Source of the DNA: Bacteroidia bacterium
Lineage (GTDB): Bacteria > Bacteroidota > Bacteroidia > Bacteroidales > VadinHA17
Direction: 5' to 3'
Length of the DNA stretch: 50,564 nt
Assembly: GCA_026391555.1 (NCBI GenBank)
Contig: JAPLEB010000121.1
Location: 1 to 50,564 of the forward strand
Below are positions 17,121 through 25,953 of this stretch, piece after piece (the stretch's first letter is position 1; every line of letters starts with the position of its first letter). The notes beneath the pieces were generated by a model. The model made no database searches. It saw nothing but the letters and a program-made list of their open reading frames with translations, and had not been told where the DNA came from. The position numbers and the translations under genes were made by a program.

Positions 17121-18458
17121 ATGAAAGCAAAATTTAAAAGCACATCTTCGATAGTTTTTCTTTTTCTGTGTCTGTTTTTTCTCTCAAACTTATTACCATC
17201 TGCATTATATGCCCAGGGGACAGATAATGCAATTCAGTACCGCCAACTTCCCATGGATGTATATAAGGATAAAGTGGCAGGAGGTTGGCTTGGACAAGCT
17301 ATTGCTGTTCTTTGGGGTCAATGGACAGAGGGTAAATGGCAGACTTCAATTGTGCCCTTCGATCTTGAAGACTGGTATCGGGCCAAAACGCCCCCTAAAG
17401 AAATATCAGATAAAGCTGCTGCCATGGATGATCGCCTGAAACGAAGAGAATTTATGTTGCAGTATTATGGGGACAAGAAAAACTGGGAGATATGGGTACC
17501 TGATAAGATGTCTGATCAGGACGATTTATATATTGAGTTTATGTTTCTGCACTCTATTTTAAAAAACGGTCTTGATGTTACTGCTACTGAGATTGCAGAA
17601 GATTGGGTTAAATATTTAGCTCCAAACAGGATATGGGGAGCCAACAAAGCTTCTTACCTGAATTTCCAGAAAGGTATTTGGCCTCCTATGTCTGGTAATC
17701 CTCGCTATACTCCTCAGGGAGACGCCATTGATTATCAGATTGAAGCAGATTTATTTGGACTGATCAGTCCCGGATTGCCCAGAATCAGCAATGCTTGGGG
17801 TGATAAGGTCGGCCACATTATGAATTATGGTGACGGTGTTTATGGCGGAATGGCTATGTCAGCCATGTATGCTGCGGCATTTTTTGAAAGCGATCCGCGT
17901 AAATTGGCAGAATATAGTTTGAAGGCTATCCCATCGGAAAGTGGTTATGCTAAAATGGTACAAGATATGCTTGATGTTTCACAAAAGTACCCCAATTGGC
18001 AGGATGCATGGAAAGTAATAAAACAAAAATGGGGAATGAAGGACGGAAAACCTGTCCCCGGGCTGGATGTCAGGATTAATGGAGCGTTTGTCTATATGGG
18101 TCTATTATATGGTGGTGGTGATTTCTGGAAAAGCATGAATATATCAATGCGCTGTGGAGTAGATAGTGATTGTAATCCATCAAGTGTTGCAGGTATCCTT
18201 GGTACTGTGATGGGTATGAAGAAGATTCCTGAAAAGTGGGCAATTTTAAGGAATTTGCCAATTGATAATATAGCGATTAAGGATATATTTCCTAATCCTA
18301 TTAAGTGGGATGATATCCTGGATGCAACTGTAGAAGTAGGAAAGTGGAACATACTGCAGAACGGAGGATATTTGAGTGAAGGCGTATTTTTTATACCTTA
18401 TCAAACACCAACATCAGCACCTCTGGAACAAACAATTTGGGTAGAGCAGTCAAAGTAA
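17121..18458 (+). CDS. Secreted ADP-ribosylglycohydrolase-like protein 1
   Basis: A 445-residue protein with a cleavable signal peptide (hydrophobic to about residue 31, LYAQ). It belongs to the ADP-ribosylglycohydrolase (ADPRH/DraG) fold family, all-alpha enzymes with a binuclear Mg site that cleave ribosyl N- or O-glycosidic bonds. Metal-site motifs are SDQDDLY (131-137), DAIDYQIEAD and RCGVDSDCNPSS (DSDCN at 348-352). The Gln before DD and the Cys in DSDCN are shared with the two relatives at 20887 and 24214, so this is a distinct secreted subfamily. Export makes an intracellular de-ADP-ribosylation role unlikely; cleavage of an extracellular ribosyl conjugate is my inference. Confidence 0.85.
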   Translation: MKAKFKSTSSIVFLFLCLFFLSNLLPSALYAQGTDNAIQYRQLPMDVYKDKVAGGWLGQAIAVLWGQWTEGKWQTSIVPFDLEDWYRAKTPPKEISDKAAAMDDRLKRREFMLQYYGDKKNWEIWVPDKMSDQDDLYIEFMFLHSILKNGLDVTATEIAEDWVKYLAPNRIWGANKASYLNFQKGIWPPMSGNPRYTPQGDAIDYQIEADLFGLISPGLPRISNAWGDKVGHIMNYGDGVYGGMAMSAMYAAAFFESDPRKLAEYSLKAIPSESGYAKMVQDMLDVSQKYPNWQDAWKVIKQKWGMKDGKPVPGLDVRINGAFVYMGLLYGGGDFWKSMNISMRCGVDSDCNPSSVAGILGTVMGMKKIPEKWAILRNLPIDNIAIKDIFPNPIKWDDILDATVEVGKWNILQNGGYLSEGVFFIPYQTPTSAPLEQTIWVEQSK

Positions 18459-18494
18459 CTGGTATGAAACATTTACAAAGTAAAAAAGATAGTA

Positions 18495-20420
18495 ATGAAT
18501 AGAAATGCAGGCTTGTCAATTTTGAGGATTTTTTTAGCAACAATAGCGCTACTAATTTTTCAAGGTAATACGACTAAAATTAAGTCCGGTGTTGTTGTTA
18601 ACCCTTTAAAATGGGAATCTCTTCAAACAATTGGTGAAGAAGGAGTTGTTGGTGAAAGAGTAAACCTTTGGAGGAACAATAGATTTTGGTTTATCGGAGA
18701 GTCGGGCTATCTGATTGATGGTTTCGAAAAACGTCCTGGCGTGCATCCATGGCAGGGCGAACATCTTGGTAAATGGCTGCATGCAGGAGTAATTGCCTAC
18801 AAAATAACAGGTAATGAAAAGATAAAAAAAGCGATGGACGAAATGGTCAAAAGGGTATTGGCGACTCAACGTGCTGATGGATACATTGGCACTTATGCCG
18901 ATGAATATACTTTTATGGTGGTACCTGAAAGTACAGATCCAAAATCTATCGCTGATGATATCGAAGCAAGTGAAAGAAAAAAATTGGTAGAAACGGGGAA
19001 GAATATCAGGGGGGGATGGGACACCTGGACGTTTCGTTATAATATCTATGGATTACTCACCTATGAAGAGCTTTTCCCGAATGAAAAAATTGTAGAAGCA
19101 TGCAAGAAAATGGCTGACTTGCTGATTGAAGTATATGGAGTAGATAAATATGATTTAACAAAATATGGCACAAGAAAAGGAATTTCTGCTACAACAGTTC
19201 TTGAATCAATTGTGATGCTTTATCAGCGCACAGGAGAGAAAAAATACCTTGATTTTGCCAAAGAAATTGTTGAGATGAGTGAAAACAATCCTGACCTGCG
19301 ATTAATGGGAACCATGCTTGAAAACAAAAGTGTTGTTCATCCTGGCGAAGGAAAAGGATATCAATTAATGTCTAATCTTATTGGTTATTTCAGATTATAT
19401 CAGGTAACTGATAATGAAAAGTATTTACGTACAGTTGTGAATGCTTGGGATGATATTCAAAGAAATCACATTTTGGTTACTGGGGGTCCCTGGTCACAAA
19501 AAGAGGAATACAACGGAAACAGTGAGTGTTTTGCATATACCGATGATTTTAATCCTGAAAAAAGCCATGTTGAAGGTTGCTGTGATGCCACATGGATTCA
19601 GTTATGTACGCAACTGTTTGAACTCACTGGTGATGCAAAATATTATAACGAAGCTGAAATTACTTTATTAAACAGTGTATATGGTCATCAAGAAATTGAG
19701 GGAAAAGAGTGGTGTTATTATATAGCTCCTAATTCTACCAAACCCTACTATCAGGAAAAATTCCATTGCTGTGGATCAAGCGAGCCAAGAGCCTTAGAGA
19801 TTTATTCAGACCATTTTGCAGGAAGTTTTGAAGGTCATCTTTCAGTCAATACGCTGGCACCTTCAACAGTTGCACTTTCAGACCATTTTGGTGGAGGAAT
19901 CATTCAAATTAAAGGAGACTTTCCAAAAGGTTCGGTAACAAATATTGTTTTAGGAAACAAAAAGACAAAATATTTCACTCTTGAATTCAGAGTTCCGGCA
20001 TATACCTCTTTTAATGGTGTAAAAGTAAATGGGAAAAGTGTTGATGCAAAAATCAATAACAGAGGATTTGTTGAGATTGACAAAGAATGGTCGAAAGGCG
20101 ATGTTGTTGCAATTGACATGGAGTTTAAATTGGTAGCAACAGTTCAACCGGGCAAGAATGGACAAAAATGGATTGCATTCAATTACGGACCACTTGCATT
20201 GGCCCAAAAATCGAATGCTGAGAACTTTAAAGTTGAGCCATTTACAAATGTTGAATTTGTGTGGTATGAAACAAACAAAGCTGTAAAAATGCTAAAACCA
20301 GCTCAATCGTCTGTTTCTAATATTGCTTTCTATATTGAAAACTCCGATGTTACTTTAATTCCATTCTATTTAACAGGTTCAAGAACCTCAGGACCTAAGA
20401 CCTATTTTAAGTGTAATTAA
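18495..20420 (+). CDS. GH127-type (DUF1680) furanosidase
   Basis: This 641-residue protein has an N-terminal hydrophobic segment (to about residue 24) and resembles beta-L-arabinofuranosidases of GH127 and relatives (alpha/alpha barrel plus beta-sandwich). In the characterised enzyme HypBA1 a Cys nucleophile sits in a Zn site made of one Glu and three Cys. Here EGCC supplies Glu360 with Cys362 and Cys363, and HCCGSSEP supplies Cys425 and Cys426, so the site appears complete. It lies 37 bases after the first ADP-ribosylglycohydrolase-like gene, in the same array. A pentofuranoside substrate is plausible; the exact sugar is not. Confidence 0.85.
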   Translation: MNRNAGLSILRIFLATIALLIFQGNTTKIKSGVVVNPLKWESLQTIGEEGVVGERVNLWRNNRFWFIGESGYLIDGFEKRPGVHPWQGEHLGKWLHAGVIAYKITGNEKIKKAMDEMVKRVLATQRADGYIGTYADEYTFMVVPESTDPKSIADDIEASERKKLVETGKNIRGGWDTWTFRYNIYGLLTYEELFPNEKIVEACKKMADLLIEVYGVDKYDLTKYGTRKGISATTVLESIVMLYQRTGEKKYLDFAKEIVEMSENNPDLRLMGTMLENKSVVHPGEGKGYQLMSNLIGYFRLYQVTDNEKYLRTVVNAWDDIQRNHILVTGGPWSQKEEYNGNSECFAYTDDFNPEKSHVEGCCDATWIQLCTQLFELTGDAKYYNEAEITLLNSVYGHQEIEGKEWCYYIAPNSTKPYYQEKFHCCGSSEPRALEIYSDHFAGSFEGHLSVNTLAPSTVALSDHFGGGIIQIKGDFPKGSVTNIVLGNKKTKYFTLEFRVPAYTSFNGVKVNGKSVDAKINNRGFVEIDKEWSKGDVVAIDMEFKLVATVQPGKNGQKWIAFNYGPLALAQKSNAENFKVEPFTNVEFVWYETNKAVKMLKPAQSSVSNIAFYIENSDVTLIPFYLTGSRTSGPKTYFKCN

Positions 20421-20468
20421 TATTGAACTTTAAATAAAAATTATTCTAAATGTGGATAAAAAGATGAG

Positions 20469-20651
20469 ATGGTTGTTAAAAAAAAAGGAATTGTTCCTAA
20501 ATGGATAAAGAAAACTGATATTAAAAAAACGGAGGAATTAACGGAAAAGTTACATCAGTGGCGTGAAAAAGTGGGAGCTAAAATGATGGAACCAAATCCT
20601 GACTATGATCCTTCCGTAAAAGCATATGAGTTTTATAAATATAAGAATTAG
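20469..20651 (+). pseudogene. Sulfatase C-terminal remnant
   Basis: A 60-codon frame whose second half (EELTEKLHQWREKVGAKMMEPN) matches the C-terminus of the sulfatase at 22600 (ELRTKLHQWRAKINAQMMEPN). The catalytic domain is absent and the first 20 codons are Lys-rich without similarity. It is the tail of a deleted sulfatase gene. Confidence 0.72.
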
Positions 20652-20683
20652 AAAAATTTATTAATCATTAAAATTATAATTTG

Positions 20684-20818
20684 ATGAAAGCATTGAAATT
20701 GAGTCTATTATCAATAATTATATTATTTGCATTCAGTATAAATGCTAATAATACGACTAAAGTTCCCAATGAATTTAAAATATCGAAAACAGAGCTACTT
20801 AATAAAATCTCGGATTAG
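20684..20818 (+). pseudogene. ADP-ribosylglycohydrolase N-terminal remnant
   Basis: A 44-codon frame with a signal peptide followed by EFKISKTELLNKISD and a stop. The intact paralogue at 20887 starts the same way (VKISKAELMNKIKGGW) and continues into the catalytic domain. It begins 32 bases after the sulfatase remnant, so the two are the surviving junction of a deleted sulfatase/ADP-ribosylglycohydrolase pair. Confidence 0.7.
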
Positions 20819-20820
20819 AT

Positions 20821-20846
20821 CCTGCCTGCTTTTTGGTACAGGTAGG
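20821..20846. repeat. Small hairpin
   Basis: CCTGCCTG (20821-20828) pairs with CAGGTAGG (20839-20846) with one G-T wobble and a 10-base loop. No T-tract follows. It lies between the remnant and the intact ADP-ribosylglycohydrolase-like gene and could be a processing or partial termination site. Confidence 0.4.
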
Positions 20847-20886
20847 AAGGTATTTTAATGAACAACAAAAAGTAAAAATTTAGAAA

Positions 20887-22464
20887 ATGAAAGTTCTTAA
20901 TATAGCTACACTTATTTTATTGACTATCTTTTTGAATTGCTCTGGTACAGAAATCATTGAAGTGAAAATTTCAAAGGCCGAGTTAATGAACAAGATCAAA
21001 GGTGGTTGGATTGGGAAGGCCTACGGTGTTTCATTTGGTGGACCAACAGAGTTTAGATCCCAAGGAAAAATAATTCAAGGACCTTTGCAACTCGATCCTA
21101 AAGGGCTGGAGAGGCTAAAAGCTCAGGATGATATGTATGTAAATATGGCCCTCCTTAAAGCACTTGTAGATAATGGAATCGGAGCTACCAGTGAAGATTT
21201 TGCCAAAGAATTTGCATACGGTGAATTTCTTCTGTGGCATGCAAATGGCCAGGGGCGTCAGAATATTTTGGAGGGAATTCCCCCTGAAATATCCGGACAT
21301 CCGTTTTATAATCCACATGCTGAGGATATTGATTTTCAGATTGAATGTGACTTTATTGGGCTGGTGTGTCCGGGGCTGCCACAAGTGGCTATGGATATCT
21401 CTGATCGCGCAGGAAGTCTTATGAACTATGGAGATGGTATTTATGGAGGATACTTTGTAACCTCTATGTATGCAGCTGCATTTATCTACGACGATGTGCA
21501 AACTATTGTTGAAGCGGGTTGGCAAGCACTTCCTGAGGGAAGTCGTTACAAAAGGATTATTACCGATCTCCTGAAGTGGCACAAACAATATCCTGACGAT
21601 TGGACAAAAACATGGCAAAAACTCGAAGATAATTATAATGATGATCTTTGTCCCTGGGGAGTGCACAGCAAATTTAACATTCAGGCAAGTTTAAATGGAG
21701 CTTACATTGCACTTGGACTGCTTTATGGGGAAGGAGATTTAGAAAAAACAGTTGAAATCTCAACCCGTTGTGGACAGGATTCCGATTGTAATCCATCTAA
21801 TGCAGGTGGTATTATTGGTACAATTTTGGGAATAAACAATATTCCCGAAAAAATTACCTCTGCAATGAAGCCTCATATGAATACCGATTTTAATTTTACG
21901 TCATTCTCAGTTAATTCAGCATCAGATAAATGCTTAAAACTTGCCTTGGAAAATATTACAACTCATGGAGGGGATGTATCGAACGAGAATGTTACAATCA
22001 AAACCCAGTCGTTTAAGAATACAGATGAAGCTGACATTGCGTTCCCAACCCTTCAACCACTCGATCGATTTTATGTAACAGACGAACGCTTAAATTGGGT
22101 AGGAAGTTGGGACTCAATACCTAACAAAAAAACTACGAACCTTTTGCGCAGTTCGTCTCAAAAAGGCGATTTTCTTGAAGTAGAATTCATTGGAAATGTA
22201 GTGTTTGTTCAAGGTAGTATCCGTTTTGATCAAGGGATTCTTAAATATTTTATTGATGGTAAATTGATGGGTGCAAGAGATATGTATTTGCCCAAAAAAT
22301 GGGAAAAAGCCATTCAATCTAAAGCTGTATGGATTACAGGATTACCTGATGGAAAACATACTTTAAAAATAGAAGTAACAGGAGAAAAGAATGAAAAGAG
22401 TGAAGGCACCACTATTACTTTGGGGAAAGTAGTGACTTATTCTGGTAAAGTTGCTAATCTGTAA
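20887..22464 (+). CDS. Secreted ADP-ribosylglycohydrolase-like protein 2 with C-terminal module
   Basis: A 525-residue lipoprotein (signal ending FLNC, Cys about residue 18). The ADPRH catalytic domain spans about residues 28-330, with metal-site motifs QDDMY (80-84), HAEDIDFQIECD and RCGQDSDCNPSN (D298). The remaining 190 residues form a beta-rich module (VGSWDSIP, GDFLEVEFIGNVVFVQG, GLPDGKHTLKIEVTGEK) that looks like a jelly-roll carbohydrate-binding domain. A similar tail is present in the 24214 protein but not in the 17121 one. It is probably tethered to the outer membrane and acts on a ribosyl-type linkage in a glycan or conjugate (inference). Confidence 0.85.
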   Translation: MKVLNIATLILLTIFLNCSGTEIIEVKISKAELMNKIKGGWIGKAYGVSFGGPTEFRSQGKIIQGPLQLDPKGLERLKAQDDMYVNMALLKALVDNGIGATSEDFAKEFAYGEFLLWHANGQGRQNILEGIPPEISGHPFYNPHAEDIDFQIECDFIGLVCPGLPQVAMDISDRAGSLMNYGDGIYGGYFVTSMYAAAFIYDDVQTIVEAGWQALPEGSRYKRIITDLLKWHKQYPDDWTKTWQKLEDNYNDDLCPWGVHSKFNIQASLNGAYIALGLLYGEGDLEKTVEISTRCGQDSDCNPSNAGGIIGTILGINNIPEKITSAMKPHMNTDFNFTSFSVNSASDKCLKLALENITTHGGDVSNENVTIKTQSFKNTDEADIAFPTLQPLDRFYVTDERLNWVGSWDSIPNKKTTNLLRSSSQKGDFLEVEFIGNVVFVQGSIRFDQGILKYFIDGKLMGARDMYLPKKWEKAIQSKAVWITGLPDGKHTLKIEVTGEKNEKSEGTTITLGKVVTYSGKVANL

Positions 22465-22599
22465 GTATAAAATTCAATATTATTTTGAAATAGTATCAAT
22501 CTGCAATGTAAGTAACAAATTATTTGTAGATAATTCATGAATATGATTAACGCATTTTAAATGTAATTAATTGATTATTAATATAGTATAAAATTAATT

Positions 22600-24198
22600 A
22601 TGAAGAAGAATACAATTGGTTTATACTTGGGTGTAGGACTGACCAGCCTGGTTCATCTCGCCATTGCCGGAAGTCATACCGGCAGTGAAGAGAAAAAACC
22701 CAATGTGGTATTTTTTCTGGTCGATGACCTGGGTTGGACGGATGTAGGTTGCTACGGGAGCAAATTTTACGAAACACCAAATATCGATCGCCTGGCTAAG
22801 GAAGGTGTGCGTTTTACAAATGCATATGCGGCCTGTCATGTTTGTTCCCCAACACGGGCCAGTATCCTGACAGGGAAATATCCGGCCACCCTTCATCTGA
22901 CCGACTGGTTGCCCGGACGCGAGGATTTTCCTTTTCAGAAGCTAAAGAATGCTGTGATCAACCAGAATTTGCCTCCTGAAGAGGTTACTATTGCCGAAAC
23001 ATTGAAAGAACTAGGCTATGAAACTGCTCTGTTTGGAAAATGGCATCTTGGTAGCAAAACAGATCCAACTGAACATGGATTTGATTTGCATACTCCATAT
23101 TCTGTTAATGCAAATCTTGGAAGAAGAGGTTATCTTAATGCCGCAGAAATCCCGGGTTTTGAAGGCAGTAAGGAGGGTGATTATGTAACCGATAGATTAA
23201 CAGATCAGGCAGTTGACTATATCGAAAAAAATAAAGATAAACTATTTTTTGCTTATGTTTCTCATTTTGCAGTGCACGACCCAATTCAGGGACGAAAAGA
23301 TTTGGTTGAAAAATACAGAAAGAAGTTGCAAAACCATCCACCACCAGAAGGCCCTGATTTTATATTGGAAGGCAATCCCGATAATCCAAACAATCCCACT
23401 AGAGAGAATTTAGATGAATTGATAAAACTTCCCGAATATGCTAATACATATAAATCATATCCAAACGATCTGGTAAAGATTAAGCAAAAGCAAAATAATA
23501 TTGAATTTGCGGCAATGGTCGAGAGTGTTGATGAAAGTTTGGGACGAATTTTGGATAAAATTAAAGAGCTTGGTATAGAGGATAACACAATAGTTTTCTT
23601 TTTCTCCGACAATGGAGGAATGGCTGCAATGAATGGTACTCCACAACGTGAAAAGAAATTTGATGAATTGGATGGAGCAGTGTCGACTTCCAATTTACCT
23701 TTGAGAGGAGCTAAAGGATGGCTCTATGAGGGTGGAATTCGTGAGCCTCTTATTGTAAAATGGCCGGGCAAAGGTAAAAAAGGTATTGAGTGTAATGAAC
23801 CGGTTATCAGTATCGATTTTTTCTCTACTATTTTGGAAATGATTGGCGAATCGGATAAAGTGGGCAAAGATGTAGAAGGGAAAAGTTTTGTTCCTTTAGT
23901 AAAAGGTAAAAAAATGGAGAGAGGCCCGATTTATTGGCACTTTCCACACTACAGTAATCACGGGATGCAAAGTCCCGGTGGTGGAATTCGTGACGGAGAT
24001 TACAAATTACTGGAATACTTCGAAAACAACACAGTACAACTATTTAATCTTAAGGAGGACTTGGGCGAGCAAAACAATATTTCAGCCTCCAATCCGGAAA
24101 AGGTTAATGAGCTCCGGACAAAACTTCACCAATGGAGGGCGAAGATTAATGCACAAATGATGGAACCTAATCTGAATTATGTGGGAGATAAATACTAA
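22600..24198 (+). CDS. Cys-type sulfatase (arylsulfatase A-like)
   Basis: A 532-residue family S1 sulfatase with a signal peptide (to about residue 24). Metal-binding VDDLGWTD lies at 41-48 and the active-site signature HVCSPTRASILTG has the formylglycine precursor Cys82. The following TLHLTDWLPG is typical of arylsulfatase-A-like S1_16 members. FGKWHLG and FSDNGG supply other conserved residues. It is followed after 15 bases by an ADP-ribosylglycohydrolase-like gene, repeating the sulfatase/ADPRH pairing seen at 15150-18458. Its C-terminus is the closest local relative of the remnant at 20469. Confidence 0.92.
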   Translation: MKKNTIGLYLGVGLTSLVHLAIAGSHTGSEEKKPNVVFFLVDDLGWTDVGCYGSKFYETPNIDRLAKEGVRFTNAYAACHVCSPTRASILTGKYPATLHLTDWLPGREDFPFQKLKNAVINQNLPPEEVTIAETLKELGYETALFGKWHLGSKTDPTEHGFDLHTPYSVNANLGRRGYLNAAEIPGFEGSKEGDYVTDRLTDQAVDYIEKNKDKLFFAYVSHFAVHDPIQGRKDLVEKYRKKLQNHPPPEGPDFILEGNPDNPNNPTRENLDELIKLPEYANTYKSYPNDLVKIKQKQNNIEFAAMVESVDESLGRILDKIKELGIEDNTIVFFFSDNGGMAAMNGTPQREKKFDELDGAVSTSNLPLRGAKGWLYEGGIREPLIVKWPGKGKKGIECNEPVISIDFFSTILEMIGESDKVGKDVEGKSFVPLVKGKKMERGPIYWHFPHYSNHGMQSPGGGIRDGDYKLLEYFENNTVQLFNLKEDLGEQNNISASNPEKVNELRTKLHQWRAKINAQMMEPNLNYVGDKY

Positions 24199-24213
24199 AC
24201 TAAATACTTTATT

Positions 24214-25833
24214 ATGAAAAGATTATTATTACCGAAAATGTTAATTCTGTTCTTATTAACATCATTATCATGCAAGAACTCGTCAGATGAGTTCAGGACT
24301 ATTAAAAAAGAAGTTCTGAAAGATAAAATTGCCGGCGGTTGGGCAGGCAAGATGATTGGAGTAACTTATGGCGCACCTACCGAATTCAGAGCCCAGGGGA
24401 AGATCTTTACTGATACAATAAAGTGGAAGCCTGCTGATGTAAAAGGAAGTATGTGGCAGGATGATATTTATGTCCAGCTTACATTTATGATGACAATGGA
24501 TAAATATGGGATTGATGCTCCTGCTAAAAAATTCCAGGAAATGTTTGCCAAAGCGGGTTATCGCCTATGGCATGCAAATGTTCAGTCAAGAAAAAATTAT
24601 TATGATTCAATTTTTGCGCCGGAGTCAGGGAGACCGGAGAATAATTTTCACGCTGATGATATTGATTTCCAGATAGAAGCTGATTATATAGGATTTATGT
24701 CGCCGGGAATGCCTCAGACCGCAGCCAGAATTGCAGATAAGATTGGACATATTATGAATTATGGAGATGGTGTTTACGGCGGGATCTTTGTGGGAGCTCT
24801 TTATTCACAGGCTTTCTTCAGGAACGATATCCCGGGAATAATTGATTACGCACTGAAATCTATCCCTTCAGAAAGCGACTATCATAAAATCATTGAGGAT
24901 GTTATAAAGCTTCATCAGCATTATCCAACCGACTGGCAGGCTGCCTGGAAAAAGATTGAAGCTAAATGGGGAGATGTACATATTTGTGGTGCGGGTTCAA
25001 CATTCAATATTGATGCAAAACTAAATGGAGCTTACATAGTTATGGGGCTTCTTTATGGAGATGGCGATCCTGTAAAAACAATGGAAATAACCACAAGGTG
25101 TGGTCAGGATTCTGACTGCAACCCCTCGAATGCCATGGCAGTTCTGGGAGTAATAAACGGCTTCAAAAAGCTTCCGCAGGCTCTTACGAAAGGTGTTATT
25201 GAATACAAAGATTCAATCTTTATTAATACAAACTACTCATTTAACAAGGCAGTAGAAAACACATATAATTATGCGTTGGGCCTGATAAAAAGTGAATCAG
25301 GCAGTGTTTCAGGAAACAGGATAAAAATTAAAGTTCAGAATCCTGTCGCACCTGCATTGGAGGTCTCTTTCCCAAAGGTTGTCTTTGACAAAAAGATCTC
25401 TGTGTTTGAAAAGGGTCCCTGGAAATTCAAAGGCAAATGGCAGACTGTTACAAGGGAACCAAAAAATGGGGACGAGATAATAAAAGTATCTCAATTTGCT
25501 GAAAAGAAAGGAGATAAGGTGGAATTTACATTTAACGGTACCGGTGTGTCACTGACAGGATCATGGAATAAGGAAGGTGGCAAGGCCGAGATATTCGTTG
25601 ACGATAAATTTGACCGCACAATTGATACATATTTCAATTATAACGGGCAGCAATATGGTAATACAAGCATCTGGCATAAATTCAACCTTACTCCGGGGAT
25701 TCACAAGATAAGAGTAGAGCCCAGGGGCGAAAAACGGGCTGAAGCGGAAGGGACAAAGATCAATATCATTGAGGCTCTTACCTTTATTACTGCGCCTAAG
25801 AAAAATGAAAATGTGAAACTCACATTTGAATAG
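24214..25833 (+). CDS. Secreted ADP-ribosylglycohydrolase-like protein 3 with C-terminal module
   Basis: A 539-residue lipoprotein with signal ending SLSC (Cys about residue 20). The ADPRH domain has QDDIY (82-86), HADDIDFQIEAD, IMNYGDGVYGG and RCGQDSDCNPSN (D299). From about residue 385 a beta-rich, jelly-roll-like module follows (GPWKFKGKWQTV, GDKVEFTFNGTGVSLTGSW, HKFNLTPGIHKIRVEPRGEK), resembling sugar-binding modules that hang behind catalytic domains. Architecture and motifs match the 20887 protein, so they are paralogues. It is 15 bases behind the sulfatase and probably translated from the same message. The next gene is 120 bases on, encoding a sugar permease. Confidence 0.87.
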   Translation: MKRLLLPKMLILFLLTSLSCKNSSDEFRTIKKEVLKDKIAGGWAGKMIGVTYGAPTEFRAQGKIFTDTIKWKPADVKGSMWQDDIYVQLTFMMTMDKYGIDAPAKKFQEMFAKAGYRLWHANVQSRKNYYDSIFAPESGRPENNFHADDIDFQIEADYIGFMSPGMPQTAARIADKIGHIMNYGDGVYGGIFVGALYSQAFFRNDIPGIIDYALKSIPSESDYHKIIEDVIKLHQHYPTDWQAAWKKIEAKWGDVHICGAGSTFNIDAKLNGAYIVMGLLYGDGDPVKTMEITTRCGQDSDCNPSNAMAVLGVINGFKKLPQALTKGVIEYKDSIFINTNYSFNKAVENTYNYALGLIKSESGSVSGNRIKIKVQNPVAPALEVSFPKVVFDKKISVFEKGPWKFKGKWQTVTREPKNGDEIIKVSQFAEKKGDKVEFTFNGTGVSLTGSWNKEGGKAEIFVDDKFDRTIDTYFNYNGQQYGNTSIWHKFNLTPGIHKIRVEPRGEKRAEAEGTKINIIEALTFITAPKKNENVKLTFE

Positions 25834-25953
25834 GATATAACAGGTTTCTTATCAGGAAATTCTGAAAATTCTTTCTCACGGGTTTTACAGGCTCTATAAC
25901 ATTTTAACAAACAGAATACAAAATATAATATTAATCTCTAAAAATTTCATACT

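Noticed and set aside
23286-23693. 135-residue minus-strand reading frame inside the 22600 sulfatase
   Set aside because: It is an antisense shadow of a well-conserved sulfatase coding region and has no family features.
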